Below are positions 49,314 through 58,039 of a DNA stretch of 64,000 bases, piece after piece. The notes under the pieces were generated by a model. It was not told where the DNA came from. It saw only the letters and a list, made by a program, of their open reading frames with translations, and made no database searches. The DNA is taken from positions 1-64,000 of the forward strand of contig JAIQGL010000023.1 in assembly GCA_020072585.1 (NCBI GenBank). Reading direction: 5' to 3'. This DNA comes from Terriglobia bacterium (GTDB lineage Bacteria; Acidobacteriota; Terriglobia; Terriglobales; Acidobacteriaceae). How positions within the stretch are numbered: position 1 is the first letter of the stretch; every line of letters starts with the position of its first letter. The position numbers were made by a program, and so were the translations under genes.

Positions 49314-50897
49314 ATGGCCGCGACGCGCGACGTCATCATTATCGGCGGCGGCCACAACGGGCTGGTGACTGCCTTCTACATGGCCAAAGCCGGTTTCAAA
49401 CCGCTGGTGCTGGAACGCCGCGCGCAGACCGGCGGCGCGGCCATTACGGAAGAATTTTCTCCGGGTTTCCGCTGCTCCACGCTGGCGCATTCCGCCGGCC
49501 CGTTGCTACCGGAGATTGTGCGTGACATGCAATTGGAGCGTCACGGGCTGAAATCCGTTACACCGGAAGTCGGGGTAACAGCACTTTCGCCAGATGGCCG
49601 AGCACTGGTCCTTTATAACGACGTAATGCGCGCGGCGCAGGACGTGGGAAATTTTTCCGCGAAAGACGCATTGAAATACGCGGCATTTCAGCAGTCGCTG
49701 GAGAAGATTGGCAGCGTGATTGGCAACGCTCTGCAACTTGCGCCGCCCAACATTGACGATCCCAGCCGTGGCGATCTCTGGTCCATGCTCCAAACCGGAC
49801 GCGCACTGCGGAAGCTGGGCAAAAAAGACATGTACCGGCTGCTGCGCTGGGGACCGATGGCAGTTGCCGATCTTGTCTCAGAATTCTTTGAGACAGAACT
49901 TCTGCGCGCAACTGTGGCAGCCCGTGGAATTTTTGGCACGGCCTTGGGGCCATGGTCGGCGGGTAGCAGCCTGGTGCTGCTCATCCGAGCAGCCGGCGAC
50001 GCGCATCCCGCGGGCTCTTCTTCTTTCACAATGGGCGGCGCCGGTGCCATCACTCAGGCAATGGCAGCGGCGGCAAAAGAGGCGGGTGCGACGGTCCGCA
50101 CCGGCGCCGAAGTAAAAGAAGTCCGCGTGAAAGACGGCATCGCGAACGGCGTGGTGCTTGCCGGCGGTGAAGAGATCAATGCAAAAGCGGTCATCTCCAA
50201 TGCCGATCCTCGCCGCACCCTGCTCAAGCTGATTGACCCCACACATCTCACGCCGGATTTCGTGATGAAGTTGCAGAATTACCGGATGCCGGGCACAGTG
50301 GCCAAGGTGAATCTTGCGCTTTCCGCGCTGCCACAATTCACAGCCTTGAGCGGCAGAGAAGATGCTCTGCGCGGACGGATTCACATTGGCCCGGAGATCG
50401 ACTACCTGGAACGCGCCTTTGATGAATCCAAGTACGGCAATTTTTCGCCACATCCATATCTGGAGGTGACTATTCCCTCTCTGGCTGATCCTTCCATGTC
50501 GCCTGACGGCAAACATGTGATGTCCATTTATATGCAGTACGCGCCCTTCGCGTTGAAAGGTACAGACTGGGAGAGCCAGCGCAGCAGCCTTGGCGACACG
50601 GTGGTAAAGACCCTGGCTGAGTACGCGCCAAATTTGCCGGGGCTGGTGGAGGATGGACAGATCATCACGCCTAAAGACCTTGAAGATACCTACGGCCTCA
50701 CTGGCGGACATATCTTCCATGGCGAGCTGGCACTGGACCAGTTCTTCACCATGCGCCCACTGCTCGATTGGGCACGCTATGCTACGCCGATACAGAACCT
50801 GTATCTGTGCGGCTCTGGGACACATCCGGGAGCGGGGTTGACCGGCGGATCAGGCGCTAATGCGGCACGGGAAATATTGAAAGTACTGCGGCGATAA
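49314..50897 (+). CDS. NAD(P)/FAD-dependent oxidoreductase, PYROXD2-like (copy B)
   Basis: A 527-aa paralogue of the preceding gene: IIGGGHNGLVTAFYMAKAGF, VLERRAQTGGAAITEEFSPG and terminal FAD motif YLCGSGTHPGAGLTGGSGANAAREI. Clearly related to copy A but well diverged, so this is an old duplication; the two may be subunits or sequential enzymes. Start at ATG 49314, three bases after the upstream stop. A CACGGAGR-type repeat and then the Rieske gene follow. Confidence 0.9.
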   Translation: MAATRDVIIIGGGHNGLVTAFYMAKAGFKPLVLERRAQTGGAAITEEFSPGFRCSTLAHSAGPLLPEIVRDMQLERHGLKSVTPEVGVTALSPDGRALVLYNDVMRAAQDVGNFSAKDALKYAAFQQSLEKIGSVIGNALQLAPPNIDDPSRGDLWSMLQTGRALRKLGKKDMYRLLRWGPMAVADLVSEFFETELLRATVAARGIFGTALGPWSAGSSLVLLIRAAGDAHPAGSSSFTMGGAGAITQAMAAAAKEAGATVRTGAEVKEVRVKDGIANGVVLAGGEEINAKAVISNADPRRTLLKLIDPTHLTPDFVMKLQNYRMPGTVAKVNLALSALPQFTALSGREDALRGRIHIGPEIDYLERAFDESKYGNFSPHPYLEVTIPSLADPSMSPDGKHVMSIYMQYAPFALKGTDWESQRSSLGDTVVKTLAEYAPNLPGLVEDGQIITPKDLEDTYGLTGGHIFHGELALDQFFTMRPLLDWARYATPIQNLYLCGSGTHPGAGLTGGSGANAAREILKVLRR

Positions 50898-50906
50898 ACG
50901 CAACAT

Positions 50907-50937
50907 CCACCACGGAGGCACGGAGACACAGAGAAAA
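50907..50937 (+). repeat. CACGGAGR-type short repeat, copy 1
   Basis: CCACCACGGAGG then CACGGAGACACAGAGAAAA, i.e. three imperfect 8-bp units (CACGGAGG, CACGGAGA, CACAGAGA). It lies between copy B of the flavoprotein pair and the Rieske gene. An inverted copy is present at 60313-60346. I recall such sequences dispersed between genes in several phyla. Confidence 0.6.
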
Positions 50938-51022
50938 ACTGAGCCGGGCGTTTCGTTTTCCCTCTAGAATAATACTGAGCAAGCGATGCTAACCCGGTCG
51001 CTGCCTTGCATTGAGGTTGTTG

Positions 51023-52156
51023 ATGTCCACTTCCTATTCCAACACTCGCCCTGAAGTCGCAGTGTCTGAAGCCATGACGCTTCCCCAGCATTACTACACT
51101 GATCCGGAGTGGTTCCAGCGGGAGATGGAAGCCATCCACTTTGACATGTGGCTCTGCGCAGGACGCGCCAGCCAGATTCCCAACGCAGGTGATTACTTTC
51201 TACGCCAGTTTGCCAATGCCAGCGTGATCATCACTCGCGACGAAGAAAGCGTTGTTCGCGCTTTCCACAATGTCTGCCGCCATCGCGGCACGCTGCTGTG
51301 CAAAGACGAGCAAGGCAAGTTCGCGGGCCGCATCCAGTGCCAATATCACGCCTGGACCTACAAACTCGACGGCACTCTGGCCAACGCACCGCACATGGAA
51401 AAAGTACAGGGCTTCTGTGAAGCCGATTATCCGCTGAATGCAGTCGCCGTAAACGTGTGGGACGGCCACATCTTTATCAATCTTTCCACCCATCCAATTC
51501 CTTTTGAGCAACACCTGGCCGGGCTTGACCGCAAGTTCCAGCCATGGCGCATGGAAGAACTGCAACTGGTTGAGCGGCGCGTCTACCATCTCAAAGCCAA
51601 CTGGAAGCTGATCATCCAGAATTACTCTGAATGTCTGCACTGTCCCATTGTGCATCCGCTGCTGCAAAAACAATCGCATTACATGAGCGGCGAGAATGAG
51701 CCGCCGCAGCCCACATATCTCGGCGGCCGCATGGACCTGCGAGAAGGCATACAAAGCCTGACCATGGACGGCTCGACGAACCGATGTTCGCTTCCCGGCC
51801 TCAGCGTTGACGACCAACGGCATGTGTATTACTACTGCCTGCTGCCCAACTTCTTTTTGAATCTTCATCCGGACTACATGCTGACCTTCACCATGTGGCC
51901 GCGCGCGGTTGACCAGACTGACATCATTTGCGAATGGCACTTCCATCCTGATGAGATCGGCAAGCCCGGTTTCAATCCGCACGATGCCGTGGAATTCTGG
52001 GACATCACCAATCAACAGGACTGGGCATTGTCTGATATGGCGCAGGAAGGAATCGGCTCCAAAGGCTATCAACCGGGACCGTACTCGAATCGCGAGGAGC
52101 TGCTATTGGCGCTAGACGGGTTCGTGCTGGAACGGGTTGGACACAAAAAATCTTAG
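51023..52156 (+). CDS. Rieske non-haem iron oxygenase alpha subunit, demethylase-type
   Basis: A 377-aa protein. The N-terminal Rieske [2Fe-2S] site is C85-x-H87 (NVCRHRG) and C106-x2-H109 (CQYHAW). The catalytic mononuclear iron site has NYSECLHCPIVHP: His206 and His211 are iron ligands, the third is probably an Asp in DITNQQDWALSD, and Glu203 takes the place of the bridging residue. A glutamate there, instead of Asp, is known in carnitine monooxygenase CntA and related quaternary-amine oxygenases, so N-demethylation or C-N bond cleavage of a trimethylammonium-type compound is plausible. ATG 51023 follows GAGG by six bases. No ferredoxin reductase gene is adjacent. Confidence 0.88.
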   Translation: MSTSYSNTRPEVAVSEAMTLPQHYYTDPEWFQREMEAIHFDMWLCAGRASQIPNAGDYFLRQFANASVIITRDEESVVRAFHNVCRHRGTLLCKDEQGKFAGRIQCQYHAWTYKLDGTLANAPHMEKVQGFCEADYPLNAVAVNVWDGHIFINLSTHPIPFEQHLAGLDRKFQPWRMEELQLVERRVYHLKANWKLIIQNYSECLHCPIVHPLLQKQSHYMSGENEPPQPTYLGGRMDLREGIQSLTMDGSTNRCSLPGLSVDDQRHVYYYCLLPNFFLNLHPDYMLTFTMWPRAVDQTDIICEWHFHPDEIGKPGFNPHDAVEFWDITNQQDWALSDMAQEGIGSKGYQPGPYSNREELLLALDGFVLERVGHKKS

Positions 52157-52184
52157 GTGCAATCATAAAATTTTTCAGATCGCC

Positions 52185-53777
52185 TTACTTCACAACCTCG
52201 GTCAACACTCGTCCTGAAGATCCACTCGGCGTCTCTACCTGCAGGATCGCAGCCAGCGTGGGAGCAATGTCATTGATCGCCACGTGATCATAGTGAACTC
52301 CCGCATGGATTCCCGCACCATAAAAAATCAATGGCACATGATTATCGTAGCTATAGGGCGTTGCGTGCGTGGTGCCAGGCTGCGAGCCAAAGATATAGTA
52401 AGGTTCGGGCAGTAATTCAAGATCGGCAGAGCGCGGCCCATAGAAACCAAGCTGCAAGGCGCGTCCAACGGCATCTGCGCTGTCATTGCCGTGCAGAAAA
52501 TCGTCGCGCGTCACAACTCGTGCTATATGCGGCAACCTACGCGCCACCTCTGCGGCAAATCGCCGCACCTCCACGCGATCAGCGTTATTTTGAATGATGG
52601 TGGCATCGTTCAGGTAAAGAAAGCCGTACATATCAAAGCGGAACCAATTGCCTTTACCGAACTTCTCCGCAAGCTGTGTACCGATTTTTGCGGAATAGTC
52701 GCTGGCCTTCAGCCATCCGCCGGGCATCTTGCGGGCATTGTTCACGTTGGGCGCAGGCGCCACGCCGTGATCAGCGGTAAAAATCACCAGCGCATTTTCC
52801 TGGCCTATGCGAGCATTGATGAAGTCCAGCAGCTTGCTCAGAAGCTGGTCCGTGCGTATGGAAACATCGCGGACCTCCGGCGCGTCCGGACCAAGATCAT
52901 GTCCAACATAGTCATTGGCGGAGAAGCTGAGTGAAAGCATGTCCGTGCCCGCATGCGATCCAAGCTGCTCGTGTTCAATTGCCTTCTCGGCAAAATCCTC
53001 CAGCAGCTCATTGCCAAATGGGGTGTGCTCAATCGTGCCGCAGAAGCGTACATCCGCTCCCGCTTTCATGGAGCAGAATGGTTTGTCTCCGGGCTTGGCA
53101 TTCAACGGTGTCCAGTCCGCTCCCAGATATTTAAAGATCGGCCGGTCATCATTGACCTTGCTCACCCAGTCAGGAAGCTTCTTCATGTAATAGTCGCTGG
53201 TCACAAAGTGGTTGGATTCGCCGTCAAACCAGTAGGCAGCATCCGCCATGTGACCGACAGGCAGGATTGCGCTGCGGTCCTTGATGGAAATGCCAATTAC
53301 TTTTGCCGTCCGCCCCGCCATTTTCAGCTCGTCACCCACTGTACTGACCAGCAGCCGATGCGGTGACGATCCCTTTGTGCCCGGAGTGCCGCCCAGCAAC
53401 GCCGTTGATTGGTCGCTCACGCTGGTCACGGACTCGCCTGTTTCGCGATCGAACCATTCATTGTTGATAATGCCGCTTACTGAAGGCGTGGCGCCGCTCA
53501 TGATCGTGGAGTGGCCAACGGCCGTAACGGTTGGGAACTGTGGATAGCGCGCGTCAGCAAACACTGCACCGTTATTCAGAAGCCGCGCGATGCCGCCGTG
53601 ATAGTCCTCACGAAAACGCAACAGATAGTCATAGCGAAACTGGTCCACCACCACGAGCAGGACCAGTTTGGGCTTCTTGGCCTCGTGCTTTATATCTTCT
53701 GCCGCCGAGTTCACCGCGGCAAACAGCAAAAACAATAGAACAAGTGATAGCGGATACCGCTGAAAATGTTTCATCAT
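52185..53777 (-). CDS. Alkaline-phosphatase-superfamily phosphohydrolase (PafA/NPP-like)
   Basis: A 531-aa exported metallophosphatase: signal peptide about residues 2-25, metal ligand Asp in VVVDQFRYDYLL (about D45), nucleophile region FPTVTAVGHSTIMSG (Thr about 85), further metal ligands in SFSANDYVGHDLGPD and TADHGVAP, and a C-terminal His in the GTTHATPY segment. It matches the type I phosphodiesterase/PafA-like alkaline phosphatase group: monoesters or diesters, two divalent metals. Start ATG 53777 (or 53774); no clear ribosome site, so the exact start is uncertain. Confidence 0.88.
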   Translation of the reverse strand: MMKHFQRYPLSLVLLFLLFAAVNSAAEDIKHEAKKPKLVLLVVVDQFRYDYLLRFREDYHGGIARLLNNGAVFADARYPQFPTVTAVGHSTIMSGATPSVSGIINNEWFDRETGESVTSVSDQSTALLGGTPGTKGSSPHRLLVSTVGDELKMAGRTAKVIGISIKDRSAILPVGHMADAAYWFDGESNHFVTSDYYMKKLPDWVSKVNDDRPIFKYLGADWTPLNAKPGDKPFCSMKAGADVRFCGTIEHTPFGNELLEDFAEKAIEHEQLGSHAGTDMLSLSFSANDYVGHDLGPDAPEVRDVSIRTDQLLSKLLDFINARIGQENALVIFTADHGVAPAPNVNNARKMPGGWLKASDYSAKIGTQLAEKFGKGNWFRFDMYGFLYLNDATIIQNNADRVEVRRFAAEVARRLPHIARVVTRDDFLHGNDSADAVGRALQLGFYGPRSADLELLPEPYYIFGSQPGTTHATPYSYDNHVPLIFYGAGIHAGVHYDHVAINDIAPTLAAILQVETPSGSSGRVLTEVVK

Positions 53778-53828
53778 TGTTTGTCTGCACACGCAACGCG
53801 AGCCTAGCACGGGACGGTGAATTGTTGG

Positions 53829-56042
53829 TTAAAATTTCGCTAAACTCTCCATCGCCTTGTATAGATCTTCCGATTGCGGCAGAATCACGTCTTCCAGCAG
53901 TGGCTGATACGCGACGAACGTATCGGTTGCAGCCACGCGTCGCACCGGTGCATCCAGATCTTCAAACAGCTCGTCAGCGATCCGCGCCGCGATTTCCGCT
54001 CCATAGCCCCAGCTCAGCGTGTCTTCATGCGCCACAATCACGCGGCTGGTCTTGCGGACGGAAGCGGCAATCGCCTCCCAGTCAAACGGATTCAGGGTGC
54101 GCAAATCGATCAGCTCCACGCTTACATTCAATTCGCGCTCGATCTTTTGTGCAGCCTGCAAAGCGCGCGGCACGGTAGCACCATAGGTAATCACCGTAAG
54201 GTCTTTGCCTTCTTTCACGATCTTCGCCTTGCCGAAAGGAATCATATGGTCGGCGCCGGGATACGGGGCGCGGCCAAAGGTTTCGCGGTAAAGCCGTTTA
54301 TGCTCCAGGAACATGACCGGATCGTCACTGCGGATCGCTGTACGCAACAATCCGTTCGCATCCAGCGCGTTTGACGGGAAGCAGACACGCAACCCCGGAA
54401 TGTGCGTGAACAGACTCTCGCCGCATTGCGAGTGATACACGGCGCCGCCCGTGAGATAGCCGCCGATGGCCACGCGGATCACCGCCGGGCAGGAAAAATT
54501 TCCATTGGAGCGCCAGCGGACCAGCGACAGCTCATTGCGAATCTGGTGGTACGCAGGCCAGATGTAGTCAAAAAACTGTATTTCCACCACCGGCTTGATT
54601 CCGCGCGTGGCCATGCCAATGGCGCGGCCCACAATGTTCGCTTCCGCCAGCGGTGAATTGAAGACGCGTTCGCCGCCAAACTCCATCTGCAACCCGGAGG
54701 TCAGCTTGAACACTCCGCCCTTGCCCTTGATCTGCTTTTCCCTGAGATATTCTTCACGGCTGCAATCGGCCACGTCTTCGCCAAACACCACAATGCGTTC
54801 ATCGCGGCGCATCTCATCCTTCAGGCAGGCATTGATGAGATCGGCCATGGTCTTGTCCGCGCCCTGGGGTTGCGGGTCAGACTGCATCCGGCGCGGGTCC
54901 AGGTCCTCAGAATAAACATGCTGGTAGATGGAATCCGTGGCGGGAAATGCCGCCTTCAGCGCCATATCTGCGGCAGCCTGCACTTCCTGGTCCACAGCTT
55001 TTTCCAGCGTGTTGATTCCAGCTTCGTCCAGAATATTTTCACGCACCAGGAACATCTGTAGACGCGTGACCGGATCGCGCTTCGCGTCCTTCTCGCGCTC
55101 CGCGTCAGGACGGTACAACCGCTCGTCATCAGAAAGCGAATGCGAGTACGGACGGATGACATGGCCGTGCACCAGCGCCGGCCCCTTGCCGGCACGAATG
55201 TAGTCCACCGCGCGTTTGCACGCAGCGTAGGAAGCCACCACGTCAGTGCCGTCACACTCTTCCAGCAATAGATTGGGAAAGTTGCTGACCAGCTTTGACA
55301 CACTGCCACCCGCGGTCTGCACCTCCACCGGAACAGAGATCGCGTAACCGTTATCTTCAATCAGGAACAATACCGGCAGCTTCAGATTACAGGCTGAGTT
55401 CATGGCCTCCCAGAACTCGCCTTCGCTGGTGGTGCCGTCACCGGCTGAGCAGTAAACCACCTCGTCTCCCTGGAACTTCACGTCTTTGAACTGGCGGTAA
55501 TCGCCTTCATGCTTTGCGGCCGCATCAGGATGTTTACTGAAATAGCGTCCCGCCTCCGCACAGCCTACCGCCTGAAGGAACTGCGTGCCTGTGGGCGAGG
55601 ATTGCGTCACGATGTTCAACTTCTTGTGGCCCCAGTGTGAAGGCATCTGCCGCCCGCCGGAGCTGGGATCATCGGCAGCGCCCACGCCCTGCAAAAGCTG
55701 TTCGTAGGGAGTCATGCCCAGGGCCAGGCACAATGCGCGATCGCGATAATAAGGGTAGAACCAGTCATAACCGGGCTTAAGATTCAGGGCCGCCGCCACC
55801 GTTAACGCCTCATGTCCCGCGCTGGATATCTGGAAGAAAATCTTCTGCTGGTTTTTCAGGACCTTTTCCCGATCGTCCATCCGCCGCGAAAGGTACATCA
55901 GGCGGTACGTCTCCACCAGCTGCTGGCGGGTGAGCCCCTCATATGTTTTCCCGGCCTTGGCCGGCGCCTCAACCAGCGCCGAGGCATTCTTCTTTGAATC
56001 AGTCTTCGCGTCAGACTTTGAATCAATCTTGGTTACAGCCAT
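53829..56042 (-). CDS. Fused alpha/beta E1 component of a 2-oxoacid (branched-chain/pyruvate) dehydrogenase
   Basis: A 737-aa thiamine-diphosphate enzyme in which the alpha and beta chains are joined. Alpha part about 35-370 with TPP motif [14 protein letters not shown]...[10 protein letters not shown] (G201-DG to N231) and [10 protein letters not shown]; beta part about 400-737 with [59 protein letters not shown] and [15 protein letters not shown]. It oxidatively decarboxylates a 2-oxoacid and passes the acyl group to an E2 lipoyl enzyme. An Ala/Lys/Asp-rich ~30-residue N-terminal tail may be a linker to E2. No E2 or E3 gene is adjacent. GAGGAG four bases before ATG. Confidence 0.95.
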   Translation of the reverse strand: MAVTKIDSKSDAKTDSKKNASALVEAPAKAGKTYEGLTRQQLVETYRLMYLSRRMDDREKVLKNQQKIFFQISSAGHEALTVAAALNLKPGYDWFYPYYRDRALCLALGMTPYEQLLQGVGAADDPSSGGRQMPSHWGHKKLNIVTQSSPTGTQFLQAVGCAEAGRYFSKHPDAAAKHEGDYRQFKDVKFQGDEVVYCSAGDGTTSEGEFWEAMNSACNLKLPVLFLIEDNGYAISVPVEVQTAGGSVSKLVSNFPNLLLEECDGTDVVASYAACKRAVDYIRAGKGPALVHGHVIRPYSHSLSDDERLYRPDAEREKDAKRDPVTRLQMFLVRENILDEAGINTLEKAVDQEVQAAADMALKAAFPATDSIYQHVYSEDLDPRRMQSDPQPQGADKTMADLINACLKDEMRRDERIVVFGEDVADCSREEYLREKQIKGKGGVFKLTSGLQMEFGGERVFNSPLAEANIVGRAIGMATRGIKPVVEIQFFDYIWPAYHQIRNELSLVRWRSNGNFSCPAVIRVAIGGYLTGGAVYHSQCGESLFTHIPGLRVCFPSNALDANGLLRTAIRSDDPVMFLEHKRLYRETFGRAPYPGADHMIPFGKAKIVKEGKDLTVITYGATVPRALQAAQKIERELNVSVELIDLRTLNPFDWEAIAASVRKTSRVIVAHEDTLSWGYGAEIAARIADELFEDLDAPVRRVAATDTFVAYQPLLEDVILPQSEDLYKAMESLAKF

Positions 56043-56140
56043 GGGTCTCCTCTAAAACAAAAGGTGGGATTATCGGGGCGTACTAGGGAGTACCTTCCAT
56101 TTTAAATCCTAAGGTGTTTGCCGGGATATACTGAAAATGG

Positions 56141-56866
56141 ATGATTCGTAAAAATCGGCCAATTCCCGGCCATACCGCCAAACTGCTTATTTTTGACCTC
56201 GATGGCACGCTCGTGGACTCTCGCGAAGACCTGGCCAACTCCATCAATGCCATGTTGGGCCACTTTGGCAAGAAAGAGCTGCCGCATGAGGTCATTGCCA
56301 GCTATATAGGCGATGGCGCTCCCATGCTGGTGCGGCGCTCCCTGGGGGATCCTGACGATGAAAACTTTGTTCAGGACGCTTTGCTCTATTTCATGGCCTG
56401 GTATCGCGAGCACAAACTCGATACCACCTATGTGTACGAAGGCATCAGGGAATCGCTGGATGCCATCCAGAAGATCCGTGACGGCCAGCCGCTCAAGATG
56501 GCCGTCCTCAGCAACAAGCCCGTTGGCCCTTCGCGGGCCATTGTGGAAGCGCTTGGACTTGGCCCATATTTTTTCCAGATTTACGGCGGCAACAGTTTCC
56601 ACACCAAAAAACCTGATCCTGCCGGTGTGCAGGCCTTGCTGGAAGAAGCAGCCGTTTTTGCGGAGGAGACAATCATCGTGGGCGACTCTGACATTGACGT
56701 GCTCACGGCCCGCAATGCCGGAATCTATTCCGTGGGCGTTACCTACGGTCTTGCGCCGCATACCCTGGAAGACGCGCCGCCGGATGTACTGATCGATCAT
56801 CCTAAAGAACTGGCGGACGTGCTGGGCCAGCGAGAGCAGTGCCGTCTGGATTTTAAGACAGAGTAG
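56141..56866 (+). CDS. HAD-family hydrolase, phosphoglycolate-phosphatase-like
   Basis: A 241-aa haloacid dehalogenase-type phosphatase. Motif I LIFDLDGTLVDSREDL (nucleophile D19, acid D21), motif II MAVLSNKPVGPSRAIVE, motif III lysine in HTKKPDPAG and motif IV VGDSDIDVLTARNAG. The cap is of the Gph/PGP type. Substrates may be phosphoglycolate or similar small phosphates; the match to Gph is by motif only. It starts 98 bases from the divergent E1 gene. Confidence 0.9.
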   Translation: MIRKNRPIPGHTAKLLIFDLDGTLVDSREDLANSINAMLGHFGKKELPHEVIASYIGDGAPMLVRRSLGDPDDENFVQDALLYFMAWYREHKLDTTYVYEGIRESLDAIQKIRDGQPLKMAVLSNKPVGPSRAIVEALGLGPYFFQIYGGNSFHTKKPDPAGVQALLEEAAVFAEETIIVGDSDIDVLTARNAGIYSVGVTYGLAPHTLEDAPPDVLIDHPKELADVLGQREQCRLDFKTE

Positions 56867-56889
56867 AAGCGTGATACTATCTGCGCATC

Positions 56890-57297
56890 ATGCGGCTTTT
56901 TGCGATCGTTTTGCTCGGCATGCTCCTCTGCGGCTGTTCCACTCAAAAAGATTTTCAGCAGGCTGAACGCGCCACCGATGAATTTCACATGCAGTTTGCC
57001 AAAGGCAGCTATGGCGAAATCTATGACGCCAGCGACAGCGCCATCAAGACAAGCGCTACGCGTGAGCAGATGATTGCCATGCTGCAAAGAGTCAATCGCA
57101 AGCTCGGAGCCTGTGGTGATCCCCAACGCCAGAGCTTCGTCGTGAATTACAACACCAGCGGCACGTTTGTAACCATGGTCTATACGCGCAAATGCGCCAA
57201 CGGCCAGCTGGAAGAAAATTTTATCTGGCGCATTCAGGATGGCAAGCCCATTCTGTACGGCTATCACTTCAATAGTCCGGTGCTGGCTACAGACTAA
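56890..57297 (+). CDS. Small lipoprotein, unknown function
   Basis: A 135-aa protein with a lipoprotein signal: MRLFAIVLLGMLLCGC, where the LCGC lipobox places the lipid on Cys16. The rest (AERATDEFHMQFAKGSYGEIYD...) has a DUF4019-like flavour: a helix and a small beta domain (FVTMVYTRKCANGQLEENFIWRIQDGKPILYGYHF). Anchored to the envelope. It begins 24 bases after the HAD gene, so both may be in one transcript. Confidence 0.75.
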   Translation: MRLFAIVLLGMLLCGCSTQKDFQQAERATDEFHMQFAKGSYGEIYDASDSAIKTSATREQMIAMLQRVNRKLGACGDPQRQSFVVNYNTSGTFVTMVYTRKCANGQLEENFIWRIQDGKPILYGYHFNSPVLATD

Positions 57298-58039
57298 TCA
57301 AAGCTACGAGTGACACTTCAAACCCAGAAAACACTGCCATCGTTCGCAGTGTCAGCTATCCCCCGGTCTATTTCAACCCGGTCTGTACCCTGCCCCATGC
57401 CCTTAACTAGGATTCTAAAGGGCCTACCGGATTCAACCCGGGGTTCTAATTTCGGCGATTTTGGCAATCATGGAATTCTGGCAATCTCTGATGCCCCACC
57501 CCCCTCCCGTGATCCCCATTTCTAAAGGACTTACGCGATTCCTCTCCATTGATCCCCAAACACCGATGTTGCAAACACAAACCCTTATCCAAAACATCCC
57601 CAACTGATCCCCATTCCGTTCGGCTGAGAGCATCGGCAGAGGGCTGTAAGCTGCTTTGGCCGAATGCTAACGGCTGAGTGCTGATTGCTGGTTTTCAAAG
57701 ACCGTGTTTCCACCGCCTCGGCGGTTTCAGAAAAAAAAGACAAAATCTTCAGAAACATATTATATCGTTTTTTATTCGCCTTTGGTATTCTTTGTGTTAG
57801 CAATAATATTTTTGATTTGCGGACACGAGACGGCCCTCTGTCGAAGGGACCGGAAAAATACGAAAAGTACCAGTGGAGGCCAGAGTACTTCAACGAGGTA
57901 AAACAGGAACTTGCAGGAGCGAACGTAAGAGCCTATCGTGATCAGAGGCGTCCGAATCGCGACCGGACATTTAGGAGCCAATCGCAACGCTCTCCTCTGT
58001 GGTATGTTCTTTCCAGACCAGGCACTTTGGAGCGCTCTG
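57298..58039. other. Intergenic region, partly AT-rich, with repeat-like text
   Basis: About 740 bases with no gene I can support. 57625-57690 is rich in CTGA/GCTG units (GGCTGAGTGCTGATTGCTGG) like simple-sequence remnants seen in other genomes of this kind. 57719-57815 is AT-rich with a long A-run, and a dyad ACCGCC-TC-GGCGGT sits at 57712-57725 just before it. The promoter of the flavin monooxygenase gene may be in the AT-rich part. Confidence 0.4.

Noticed and set aside
49878-50825. Minus-strand 315-codon frame opposite the second PYROXD2-like gene
   Set aside because: Antisense shadow of a well-supported flavoprotein gene.
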